This document shows positions 7,721 through 15,807 of a stretch of DNA of 28,934 nucleotides, in pieces. Position numbers and translations under genes: made by a program. Every line of letters begins with the position of its first letter. Position 1 is the first letter of the stretch. The notes under the pieces were generated by a model. It was not told the origin of the DNA. It worked only from the letters and a program-made list of their open reading frames with translations, and searched no databases. This DNA comes from Treponema sp. UBA4319 (GTDB taxonomy: Bacteria > Spirochaetota > Spirochaetia > Treponematales > Treponemataceae). The stretch spans positions 1 to 28,934 of the forward strand of contig DGUD01000062.1 of NCBI GenBank assembly GCA_002393865.1, given 5' to 3'.

Positions 7721-9184
7721 CTATCTGCTTGTGCCGGAGAGCGCCTTTCCGTTCACGTAGACCGTATGCCCGTTGCTCTTGATGCGGGCGGCATTGCCGC
7801 TGAACGATGTGATTGAGCAGTCCTCCGTAAGGTTCCAGGTGCTGCTGTCGTCGATCGTCACGGCGACCGTCCCGGTCTTTGACGATATGCTGGCGCCGCT
7901 CGCATTGCTGATGTTCCCGCTGATGGTGCCGGTGAACGTAGAGCCGTCCGTCAGGTTCAGCGTGAGCTTTGAGTCGCTGCCCACGAGTATGGTGCCGGAA
8001 AGCTCCTGCTGCCTCGCGTTGAGCGTCGCCCTGTTAGAGGCGCCTTTCCAGCCGTCCGTGCAGACTGAGAGCAGTATGCCGGATGAGTCCTCGTTCACCA
8101 GCGTCACCTTGTTCAGCGTCAGGACGGCGTTCGTGTTGGTCACATGGAATACGTGCCCGTTCTTGCTGATGAGCGTGCCGCCGTTCATCGTAAAGGACGA
8201 GGTGCCGCTGTCTGCGTCGCCGGACATGGACTGGTATACCATGATGGTGTCAAGGAACTGCGCGTTGCCGTTCCGGTGGGTGTTCTCCGCGCTCAGCGTG
8301 CAGTTGTTCAGCGTGATGGAATTCTTTCCTTCGATGCAGACGCCTTCGGAAAGCTTTGATTCCAGCCGCGCGTTTGATACGGTGATGTCTGCCGTCGAGT
8401 AGATGGCGGGAGAACCGAGGCCGCTGGTCGTGTAGCTGCCGCCGTCCACCTCCACGGTGCCGCCGCCGCGGTCGGTGCGGATTGCCGCCGACGAGCCGCC
8501 GCTTGTGCTGATGGTCAGGTTCTTTGCCTTCGTCGTACCGCCGCCGGTGGTCATGATGCCGCCGGAGCCTGAGCCGCTCGTCGTGATGGTGGTGTCGCTG
8601 ATGATGACGGTGGTGCCGTCGCCCGCAGCGCCGTTCCTGCCGCCGTTGCCGCCGTAGCAGAAGACCCCGTTTGCCCCGGACGCGCTGGATTTGATGGTGC
8701 CACCGCTGATGGTGCAGGTGCTGCCGTCCTTGACGAGCACTGCGGCGTTCAGCCCGTAGAAATTGCAGCTGTCGCCGCCGTTGGAGCTGCCGGACTTGCT
8801 GACGGTGGGCGCCGTGATGGTGACGGCGTCCGCGGTGCTTACGAGCAGGGCGCTCTGGTCGCTTTTCCTCGAGCTGTAGCTTTTGCCGGACTGCGTTGCC
8901 CGTGCGCTGATGGTGACCGCGCCGGAGTAGTCGATGTCGGCAGCTGAGGCGCCCGGCGCTCCTCCGGGCGGCGGGGGCATCCGTCCGTCACCGCCGCCTG
9001 CATCCGGTGGCATGCCGTCTCCCGGTGGCATGCCGGGCGGCGCCCCGTTGCCGCCGTCAGGGCGCGCTGCAGCAACAGCCGTCGCTCCTTCCGCGCCGGC
9101 TGTATCCGTCGTTTTGCATGCGCTGATGCCCGTAAGCACCAGCACTGCGCTTGTTGCCAAGAAAAATGCCTGTGTTAATTTCAT
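7721..9184 (-). CDS. Surface lipoprotein with parallel beta-helix (adhesin-like)
   Basis: This 487-residue protein starts with a lipoprotein signal peptide (lipobox ISAC, Cys at about residue 23). A low-complexity Pro/Gly/Met/Asp linker (about 40-82) follows, then about 400 residues of short repeats rich in Thr, Ser, Gly and Asn. Units such as TCTISGGTI, TVEVDGGSYTTSG and SFTMNGGTL are the rungs of a right-handed beta-helix. No catalytic motif is evident, so adhesion or polysaccharide binding is the best guess. A frame extension to 9307 runs through the intergenic dyad element and was not used. ATG 9184 gives a proper signal peptide. It has no Shine-Dalgarno but a consensus promoter whose -10 ends six bases upstream. 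Confidence 0.8.
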   Translation of the reverse strand: MKLTQAFFLATSAVLVLTGISACKTTDTAGAEGATAVAAARPDGGNGAPPGMPPGDGMPPDAGGGDGRMPPPPGGAPGASAADIDYSGAVTISARATQSGKSYSSRKSDQSALLVSTADAVTITAPTVSKSGSSNGGDSCNFYGLNAAVLVKDGSTCTISGGTIKSSASGANGVFCYGGNGGRNGAAGDGTTVIISDTTITTSGSGSGGIMTTGGGTTKAKNLTISTSGGSSAAIRTDRGGGTVEVDGGSYTTSGLGSPAIYSTADITVSNARLESKLSEGVCIEGKNSITLNNCTLSAENTHRNGNAQFLDTIMVYQSMSGDADSGTSSFTMNGGTLISKNGHVFHVTNTNAVLTLNKVTLVNEDSSGILLSVCTDGWKGASNRATLNARQQELSGTILVGSDSKLTLNLTDGSTFTGTISGNISNASGASISSKTGTVAVTIDDSSTWNLTEDCSITSFSGNAARIKSNGHTVYVNGKALSGTSR

Positions 9185-9190
9185 ATAATT

Positions 9191-9219
9191 TTTATATAGT
9201 ATGCATACGGGCTTGTCAA
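9191..9219 (-). promoter_or_regulatory. Consensus promoter predicted to give a leaderless mRNA (lipoprotein)
   Basis: On the minus strand, a perfect TTGACA (9219-9214), a 17-base spacer, TATAAA (9196-9191), then AATTAT and ATG 9184. The predicted transcription start coincides with the A of the start codon, and no ribosome-binding site is present. Confidence 0.65.
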
Positions 9220-9297
9220 TTTTCCGCAGGGGGAATAACAGGATTTTACGCGCGGATAACACGATATTAGCCCGGCGCAGCCGGATTTGACTGAAAG

Positions 9298-9319
9298 CGG
9301 AGCACAAAATTGATTTCCG
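9298..9319 (+). repeat. Dyad-symmetric intergenic element, copy B
   Basis: CGGAGCACAA, two bases, then TTGATTTCCG. It lies in the 207-bp region between the divergent lipoprotein and histidine-kinase genes. As in copy A, CAGCCGGATTTGAC lies upstream (here 9278-9291), but with a shorter spacing. The -35 of the kinase promoter begins 35 bases further on. Confidence 0.7.
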
Positions 9320-9354
9320 TGCAGTGCCCTTGTGCCCCCTTCCTTTAAAAATCC

Positions 9355-9383
9355 TTGTTTTTCGTCATTTATGCTGCTATAAT
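9355..9383 (+). promoter_or_regulatory. Extended -10 promoter predicted to give a leaderless mRNA (hybrid kinase)
   Basis: TTGTTT (9355-9360), a 17-base spacer ending in TGC, then a perfect TATAAT (9378-9383). ATG 9392 lies eight bases after the -10, so the leader should be 0-2 bases. No Shine-Dalgarno is present, and an in-frame stop at 9383-9385 excludes an earlier start. Confidence 0.65.
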
Positions 9384-9391
9384 AGCATATA

Positions 9392-12300
9392 ATGAAGGTT
9401 CATGTTGAAATCCGGATAGCGAGATTGCTTCTTCTGCTGACGTGCTTCGCTTTTTTTATGCCGTCAGCCCGTGCGGAGGACGGCGCCTCAAAGACGGTCA
9501 GGGTAGGCTATTTTGAGAATGAGGTCTTTCAGGAAGGGGCACGCCCCGATACCATAAAACGCGGCTACGCCTACGAATACTACCGGAAAATCTCGGAATA
9601 CACCGGCTGGAAATACGAATACGTCTACGGAAGCTTTGTGGACGTGTACGATCTGTTCCTTGAGGGGAAGGTGGATCTTATCGCAGGACTCGCATGGAAG
9701 GAAGAGCGTGCCGGGCTGATGGGCTATCCGGAGCTTCCCATGGGGAAAGAGGACTACATCCTCATCAAGCATGAGAGCGACCTCAGCATAACGCCCGTGT
9801 ACGCGACGCTCAACGGCAAAAAAATCGGCGTGCTGAACGGAGCCGCCATGCTAGCCGTCATCAACGATTTTCTTTCCGCGCACAATATATCGGCCCAGGT
9901 GCTGCCTTTTGACTCCTACGAGGAACTTTCCAGCGGCTTTGAAAAGCAAGACTTCGATATTCTTCTGGCGGAAAGCGACGGTACCTCCGAGCGAGACTAT
10001 GCGGAAGTCCTGTATTCCATCGGGAGCGCCGACTATTACCTGTGCGTGAGCCGCACCCGCCCCGACATCCTTGAGGAGCTGAACGTGGCGCAGTCGCTCC
10101 TGATGGCGGACGAACCGGACTACCTGCATTCGCTCCGCATGAAGTATTATTCCTCCAGCATCTCCAGCAGGTCGTTCTCGGCCGCAGAGAAACGCTGGAT
10201 GCGCAATCACAACGAGGTGCTTGTCGGCTACCTGAACAATTACATCCCCTACAGCGGGACGGATGCGGCAGGCAACGTGACCGGTCTGGTAAAGGACATT
10301 GTGCCCCGCCTCTTCTCCGAGCTCGGCATAGGGGATATGTCCGTCCGCTTTGTGGGCTATGACAACTATGACGATATGGTGTCGCAGCTTGCGGGCAGGG
10401 TGGTCGATGTCGTCTTTCCGGTCGGGGGCGGGCTGTATTATTCCGAGGCCAGCGGAATCCACCAGTCTAGGCCGGTTCTCTCAAGCTCCTCCGCGCTGGT
10501 GCTGAACGCGCGCGATTACGACCGGGGGACGGACATATACGCGGTGGCCAGCTCCGCGCGTTTTGCCATAAACCGGAACAACAAGATACAGTATTACTAT
10601 GCGCGCAGCTCCTTCCCGTCCGCGCAGTTTTTCTTCTGCGATTCTATCGAGGAATGCCTTGATGCCGTCCTTGACGGGAGCGCCGACTGCACGACAATCA
10701 ACGGCTTCCGCCGGACGCTTCTGCGCAGCCGCAGGTACCACCCCCTCCAGGAATTCTATATCGCCGAGCTTGACGACCAGTGCTTCGGCGTGCGCATCGG
10801 GGACGAAGGGCTGCTGCGCCTGCTGAACAGGGGCATCGGCATCCTTGGGGCGGAATACTTCCAGGACTTTGCGTACCACTATGAGCAGCAGCTGTACGAT
10901 TATACCATCGGGGATTTTTTACGCGATCACATGGGGCTCGTCATCAGCTTTATCGTGCTGTTCTCCCTCTTCATCATATTCTTTCTTGGCCGATATGCGC
11001 GGCATTCCCGGATTGCGTCCCAGGCTGCCGAGAACGCCAACCAGGCCAAGACCATGTTCCTGAACAACATGTCCCATGAAATCCGCACACCTATCAATGC
11101 GGTTCTGGGCATGGATGAGATGATTCTGCGCGAGTCCCACGAGCAGTCCGTGCTGGCATACGCGCGGAACATCCGGTCGAGCGGCAACCAGCTGCTTGCG
11201 ATTATCAACGATATCCTTGATTTCTCAAAGATTGAGTCGGGCAAGATGGAGATTATAAACGAGGACTATGACCTGCGGCAGACAATCAGGGATGTCTCCT
11301 CCATGTGCAGGGAGCGCGCCCGCTCCAGGGGGCTTGACTTTATCGTGCAGGCCGACGAGGAGATGCCGTTCCTGCTGCACGGCGACGAGCTGAAGCTGAA
11401 GCAGTGCCTGCTGAACCTCCTTTCCAATGCCATAAAGTACACGCCGCATGGTTCCGTCACGACGACTTTTTCGTTCAGCAGGAAGGACGACACGCATGTC
11501 CTGCTGACTGCGACCGTGGCGGATACGGGAATCGGCATAAGGGAAGAAGATCTGCCGCTCCTGACCCGGCCGTTTGAGCGCATCGAGGTAAAGCGTAACC
11601 GTACCATAGAGGGAACGGGGCTGGGGATGAGCATCGTCAACGGGCTCTTGTCGCAGATGGGCGCCGAGCTGCAGATAGAGAGCGTCTATGGGGAAGGCAG
11701 CAGTTTTTCCTTTACGCTGGAGCAGGAAGTCCGCAGCTGGGAGCGCATCGGCGTCCTTGAGGATTCCCTTGCCGATGTGGACTCTGCTGCGGACGGTGGC
11801 TACGAGGAGATTTTCCGCGCGCCCTCTGCCCGTGTCCTTGTGGTTGACGATACCACCATGAACCTGGTGGTCTTTTGCGGGCTCCTGAAGCAGACGCTCG
11901 TGCAGATTGACACGGCGTCGGGCGCTGATGAAGGGCTTGCGCTTGCGCGGAAAAAGCAATACCACATTATCTTTATCGATCATTTTATGCCGAACAAAGA
12001 CGGCGTCGAGATGCTTAAGGCGCTGCGCGCCGATTCCCTTTCTTTGAGCCGGGAGACGCCGTGCATCGCGCTTACGGCAAACGCGGTGAACGGTGCGAAA
12101 TCCTTTTACCTTTCGCTGGGCTTCCAGGACTATCTCTCAAAGCCTGTCTCTCCGAAGCGGCTTGAAAAGATGGTCAGGGATTTCCTGCCGGCCGAGCTGC
12201 TGGAGACATCCTCCCGCGTTGCCGCCTCCGGGAATTCCGCCGCCGGCGGGCAGCAGTCAGGGCTTGGCAACGATGTGTCCCTGCTTTTTACGGAGACCTT

Positions 12301-12913
12301 TGGCCTTGATATCGACGCCGCCTTCCGCAACTGCGGCGGCAAGGATTTGTTCAGGGACTCCCTCCGCTACTTTTACGAATCCATCGGGGAAAAGGCGGAC
12401 GCCATTGTGCGCTATGTCGAAGCCGCTGACTGGAAGAATTTTACGATTCAGGTGCATGCCCTTAAGTCTTCCGCGAGGCTCATCGGTGCCACGGCGCTTT
12501 CCGACTACGCAAAGGATCTGGAGGAGGCGGGGAACAGGGCGCAGCAGGATGACGGCGCGGCGGTGCGGGAAATCCGGGAGCGGACACCGGTGCTTGTCAG
12601 CGCTTACCGCGGATTTGAGGAGCGCCTTGCGCCTTTGTGCAAAAAAACTGCCGATGCTGCCGGCGACGCCGAGAAAAAGCCGCTGCCCCCCGAGGTGCTG
12701 AAAGATGCCCTGAGCGCCCTCAAGGAAGTCGTGTCTGCCTTTGACTATAACAGTGCCGGACTCGTTATTGCTGAGCTTGATGGATATGCGATGCCGGAAA
12801 ACTGCAAGAAGACCTATGCGCATATAAAGAAAGCGCTGGAAAACGCGGATGCGGCCGCCCTGATAAAGGCGATTGAGGAATGTGAGCAGCTGCAGGAGGG
12901 GCAGGGGAACTGA
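9392..12913 (+). CDS. Hybrid sensor histidine kinase with two periplasmic SBP-type sensor domains, REC and HPt
   Basis: This 1173-residue membrane protein of the BvgS/EvgS architecture begins with a signal peptide (1-28). Two bacterial-extracellular-solute-binding (family 3) modules follow (about 35-255 and 272-495), then one transmembrane helix (about 514-534). HisKA carries the phospho-acceptor His562 (NNMSHEIRTPINAVLG). HATPase_c has the N box (NLLSNAIKYTP, 675-685), G1 (DTGIGI, 711-716) and G2 (GTGLGMSIV). The receiver domain has Asp863 and Lys917, and a C-terminal HPt domain has His1022 (QVHALKSSARLIGA). The internal His-Asp-His relay should pass phosphate to a separate regulator, and none is adjacent. 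Ligands may be amino acids or similar small solutes. It is convergent with murD. Confidence 0.92.
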   Translation: MKVHVEIRIARLLLLLTCFAFFMPSARAEDGASKTVRVGYFENEVFQEGARPDTIKRGYAYEYYRKISEYTGWKYEYVYGSFVDVYDLFLEGKVDLIAGLAWKEERAGLMGYPELPMGKEDYILIKHESDLSITPVYATLNGKKIGVLNGAAMLAVINDFLSAHNISAQVLPFDSYEELSSGFEKQDFDILLAESDGTSERDYAEVLYSIGSADYYLCVSRTRPDILEELNVAQSLLMADEPDYLHSLRMKYYSSSISSRSFSAAEKRWMRNHNEVLVGYLNNYIPYSGTDAAGNVTGLVKDIVPRLFSELGIGDMSVRFVGYDNYDDMVSQLAGRVVDVVFPVGGGLYYSEASGIHQSRPVLSSSSALVLNARDYDRGTDIYAVASSARFAINRNNKIQYYYARSSFPSAQFFFCDSIEECLDAVLDGSADCTTINGFRRTLLRSRRYHPLQEFYIAELDDQCFGVRIGDEGLLRLLNRGIGILGAEYFQDFAYHYEQQLYDYTIGDFLRDHMGLVISFIVLFSLFIIFFLGRYARHSRIASQAAENANQAKTMFLNNMSHEIRTPINAVLGMDEMILRESHEQSVLAYARNIRSSGNQLLAIINDILDFSKIESGKMEIINEDYDLRQTIRDVSSMCRERARSRGLDFIVQADEEMPFLLHGDELKLKQCLLNLLSNAIKYTPHGSVTTTFSFSRKDDTHVLLTATVADTGIGIREEDLPLLTRPFERIEVKRNRTIEGTGLGMSIVNGLLSQMGAELQIESVYGEGSSFSFTLEQEVRSWERIGVLEDSLADVDSAADGGYEEIFRAPSARVLVVDDTTMNLVVFCGLLKQTLVQIDTASGADEGLALARKKQYHIIFIDHFMPNKDGVEMLKALRADSLSLSRETPCIALTANAVNGAKSFYLSLGFQDYLSKPVSPKRLEKMVRDFLPAELLETSSRVAASGNSAAGGQQSGLGNDVSLLFTETFGLDIDAAFRNCGGKDLFRDSLRYFYESIGEKADAIVRYVEAADWKNFTIQVHALKSSARLIGATALSDYAKDLEEAGNRAQQDDGAAVREIRERTPVLVSAYRGFEERLAPLCKKTADAAGDAEKKPLPPEVLKDALSALKEVVSAFDYNSAGLVIAELDGYAMPENCKKTYAHIKKALENADAAALIKAIEECEQLQEGQGN

Positions 12914-12953
12914 TGCGCGCGGTATCAAGTTTCCCTGCGTAGCGCAGCTTCCC

Positions 12954-14567
12954 TTAGAAAAACAGCCCCTTGACCGCCTTCTTGAACTTTTCGCCGCGGT
13001 CAAATTCGTTCTGGAACATACCGAATGACGTCGCTCCCGGAGAGAATACGACCGGCAGGGATTTCTTGGAGCCCTGCACGCCGTAGATTGTCTTTGCGTC
13101 CGGGGCGGCAAGGTTCTGCTTGAGCTCTTTGAGCAGCGCCTCAAGGGAATCGAACGGTCCCCGGTATGCGATGTGCCGCGCGTCAAGCAGCGTCATGAGC
13201 TTGTCTGTGCCTGTGCCTGCCAGCAGGTAGAGCTCTTTCAGCTTATAGGAGCTGCCGTCTTCCCCGCTGATTGCCCGCGCGAGCGGCAGGAAGTCCAAAT
13301 CTTTGTCTGTTCCGCCGGTGATGAGGATGATTCCCGTACCGAAAGCCTGCGATGCGGCGGCAGCGGCCTCCGGTACAGTGGCGCAGCTGTCGTTGAAAAA
13401 GATGAGCCTGCGGCCGTCCGTGGGGCTGACCCACTTGTGGAAGGCCTCTAGCCGGTGGGGAATGCCGGGCCATTCCGCAAGGACATCGGCAATCTGTGCC
13501 GGTGTTATCCCGTACATCTGCATCGCGAGCGCCGCCGCAAGGGCGTTTGCCATCATGTGCTTGCCCGGCACCAGCAGCTTGCCCAGAACCTGCTCGTTTT
13601 CTATGGCGTGCGTCTGCGCGTACTTGCTGCGCATGCTGAACGGCAGGTTCGTCATGCCGCTGAGCGAGCCGTCCTTGTTCTGCCTGATGAACGCGCCGTA
13701 GCAGTTTGCGGGGAGCCTGCCGGTGCTGCAGACGCGCAGCACGGTTGCGGCGGCGTCCTGCGCAAAGTCATCGCTCCAGCTGCTGCAGCCCGGTCTTTTG
13801 TCCGCGCATTCTTCCTTGTAGCCGTCGGGGTCAGAGCTGAGGATAAGAAAATCGTCCTTGCCCTGATCCGCGTAGATGAGCCGCTTGTCGTCAACGTAGC
13901 TGTCCATGTTGCCGTACCAGTTCTGGTGATCCGGCAGGATTTTTGTTATGACGGCGACTTTGGGTCGCAGCGCTTTTCTGCCGCGCAGGTCGCGCAGCTG
14001 CCAGCTGGACAGCTCCAGCACGACGGGCGTCATGCCGTCCGTGCGGTCAAGGAAGCTGAGCGGGCTGACGGTGATATTCCCTCCGAGGAATGGTGTGAAT
14101 CCGGCTTTCTGCAGACCGTGATAGATTGCGCTTGCCGTGCTGGACTTTCCCTTGCTGCCGGTTACGGCGATAATCGGCGCCTTGGTAAAATGCAAAAAGA
14201 CGCTCAGGTCGGTCTCGATGTGTTTTGCCGCGGCAAGATACTTGTTCCCTTCGTAGCGTATGCCGGGGTTCTTGATGACGCAGTCCGCCTCCGCAAAGTC
14301 CTGCAGCCTGTGCTCGCCGAGCACGTAGCTCAGCCGTGATCGGTCGAGCATTTTGTCTGCCGAGAGCGCAAGGATTGTCGGCTCCAGCTCTTCCCTGCTC
14401 TTCATGTCGGTGACGGTGACATAGGCGCCGTGCGAGAGAAAGAAGCGGACGGAAGCCTCTCCGCCGCCGTTCAGCCCCAGCCCCATGACGGTTATGTGCT
14501 TGTCGCGGATGTCTTCCGGCGATTGGAAATAGCATCCTTCCGGGTATACGTGTGCGCTGTCTGCCAT
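12954..14567 (-). CDS. murD: UDP-N-acetylmuramoyl-L-alanine:D-glutamate ligase MurD
   Basis: MurD adds D-Glu to UDP-MurNAc-L-Ala in the cytoplasm. This version has 537 residues, longer than the usual ~450. Motifs in order are an N-terminal Rossmann segment (VMGLGLNGGGEA, 27-38), the ATP-binding loop TGSKGKSST (136-144, canonical GTNGKST), ELSSWQL (185-191), LPDHQNW (211-217) and the likely carbamylated Lys228. HRLEAF, NDSCATVPEA and the MurD-specific tail FSPGATSFGMFQNEFDRG follow. The start is ATG 14567 with a strong GGGGGAGG eight bases upstream. A longer frame to 14636 would overlap ddl. It is the third gene of murE-ddl-murD, 13 bases after ddl. Confidence 0.92.
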   Translation of the reverse strand: MADSAHVYPEGCYFQSPEDIRDKHITVMGLGLNGGGEASVRFFLSHGAYVTVTDMKSREELEPTILALSADKMLDRSRLSYVLGEHRLQDFAEADCVIKNPGIRYEGNKYLAAAKHIETDLSVFLHFTKAPIIAVTGSKGKSSTASAIYHGLQKAGFTPFLGGNITVSPLSFLDRTDGMTPVVLELSSWQLRDLRGRKALRPKVAVITKILPDHQNWYGNMDSYVDDKRLIYADQGKDDFLILSSDPDGYKEECADKRPGCSSWSDDFAQDAAATVLRVCSTGRLPANCYGAFIRQNKDGSLSGMTNLPFSMRSKYAQTHAIENEQVLGKLLVPGKHMMANALAAALAMQMYGITPAQIADVLAEWPGIPHRLEAFHKWVSPTDGRRLIFFNDSCATVPEAAAAASQAFGTGIILITGGTDKDLDFLPLARAISGEDGSSYKLKELYLLAGTGTDKLMTLLDARHIAYRGPFDSLEALLKELKQNLAAPDAKTIYGVQGSKKSLPVVFSPGATSFGMFQNEFDRGEKFKKAVKGLFF

Positions 14568-14580
14568 AAAAGCCTCCCCC

Positions 14581-15711
14581 TTACCTGCTTGTCCGCAGCC
14601 TGTCCCGTGCGCTGAACCGCGCCTTTGCCTCCGCAAAAAGCAGCTCCAGCAGCTCCTGGAACTGCATGCCCTCGGAAGCGCAGAGCTTGGGGAACATGCT
14701 TATGCTGGTAAAGCCGGGAATCGTGTTGATTTCGTTCAGGTAGATGGCGCCCGTAGTCCGGTCGATAAAGAAATCGACGCGGGCGAGGCCGCTCGCGTCC
14801 ACCGTGCGGTAGGCTTTTTTTGCAGTCTCACGGATGTATGCGATTTTGTCCGCGTCAAGCTCCGCGGGAATCTTCAGCTCCGCTCCGTCCGGGTCGTTAT
14901 ATTTTGCGTCGTAGTCGTAGAATGCGTGGCGGGGGACGATTTCGCCGGGGCCGTATGCGCTCAGCATCGTCTCAGGCTCGTCCGGGGAGCATGTTATGCT
15001 GTTGCCGGTCACGGAGCATTCCACTTCCCGCGCGTCTATGGCTTTCTCCACGAGCACTTTGTTGTCCCACTGGAATGCTTCCATCAGCGCCACGGAAAGC
15101 TCCTTCGCGTTGCCCGCTTTTGACGCGCCGTCGCTGGAGCCTGCCGCGCAGGGCTTCACGAAGAGCGGGAACCCCAGCTCCTGTATCGCACGCTCAACGA
15201 GCGCGTCGTATTTTGAGCTGTCGTTCACGTCGGCACGCGTGATGCAGACAGAGGGAACGACGGGAAGTCCCGCGTGCTCCCAGAGAATCTTTGTCGTGAC
15301 TTTGTCCATGGTGGCGGCGGAAGATAGCACCCCGCAGCCGACGTAGGGGATGCCCGCCATCTCGAACATGCCCTGGATGGTGCCGTCCTCGCTGTAGGTT
15401 CCGTGCATCACGGGGAAGACCACGTCGCAGGGAATGTAGTAGTTGTCCACAAAGAATGTTTTTTCCCTGCCGCCGCCGGGAACGAGCGAGACCCGCTGTT
15501 TTTCGACGGCGTGGACTGCCAGCTTTGCGTCTTTGTCTGCGCGGAGCTCCTGCAGGACTTTCTCGTCCTCCAGATACCACTTGCCGTCCTTGCTGACGGA
15601 AATGAGCGTGACTGTGTGCCGGGGGCTGATGTTGCGGGCAACCGCCGCGCAGCTGACGAGCGAAACCTCGTGTTCACCGGAGCGTCCGCCGTACATGAGC
15701 ACTATATTCAT
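14581..15711 (-). CDS. ddl: D-alanine--D-alanine ligase
   Basis: This 376-residue ATP-grasp enzyme makes the D-Ala-D-Ala dipeptide of the peptidoglycan stem. The N-terminus MYGGRSGEHEVSLVS carries the substrate Glu/Ser motif. ATP-grasp motifs follow: MHGTYSEDGTIQG, VEKAIDAREVECSV and LARVDFFID with the metal site NEINTIPGFT. The omega loop FYDYDAKY keeps the Tyr of D-Ala ligases rather than the Phe of D-lactate (vancomycin-resistant) ligases. ATG 15711 is preceded by AAGAGG. It lies between murE (96-bp gap containing two inverted repeats) and murD. Confidence 0.94.
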   Translation of the reverse strand: MNIVLMYGGRSGEHEVSLVSCAAVARNISPRHTVTLISVSKDGKWYLEDEKVLQELRADKDAKLAVHAVEKQRVSLVPGGGREKTFFVDNYYIPCDVVFPVMHGTYSEDGTIQGMFEMAGIPYVGCGVLSSAATMDKVTTKILWEHAGLPVVPSVCITRADVNDSSKYDALVERAIQELGFPLFVKPCAAGSSDGASKAGNAKELSVALMEAFQWDNKVLVEKAIDAREVECSVTGNSITCSPDEPETMLSAYGPGEIVPRHAFYDYDAKYNDPDGAELKIPAELDADKIAYIRETAKKAYRTVDASGLARVDFFIDRTTGAIYLNEINTIPGFTSISMFPKLCASEGMQFQELLELLFAEAKARFSARDRLRTSR

Positions 15712-15731
15712 ACAAAACCTCTTTAGAAAGA

Positions 15732-15755
15732 CCCGGAACGCGGTGGTTTTCCGGG
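15732..15755 (-). terminator. Hairpin between murE and ddl (attenuator or weak terminator)
   Basis: CCCGGAA (15732-15738) pairs with TTCCGGG (15749-15755) around a 10-base loop. Read on the minus strand it is followed by TCTTTCT, a poor U-tract, just upstream of the ddl ribosome-binding site. Confidence 0.35.
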
Positions 15756-15765
15756 CAAAGTATCC

Positions 15766-15805
15766 GGAGCAGCCTCAAAAGCAAGCGGCGTTTGAGACAG
15801 GCTCC
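15766..15805. repeat. Imperfect inverted repeat just after the murE stop
   Basis: GGAGC (15766-15770) and CTCAAA (15774-15779) pair with TTTGAG (15791-15796) and GCTCC (15801-15805). On the minus strand the hairpin begins three bases after the murE stop. There is no U-tract. It could be an mRNA-stabilising hairpin. Confidence 0.4.
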
Positions 15806-15807
15806 TT

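Noticed and set aside
9185..9307. N-terminal extension of the beta-helix lipoprotein to ATG 9307
   Set aside because: It would put the promoter and dyad element B inside the coding region and bury the lipoprotein signal peptide.
12914..12953. Terminator between the hybrid kinase and murD
   Set aside because: Only a CTGCG-TAG-CGCAG stem with no U-tract. Too weak to call in either direction.
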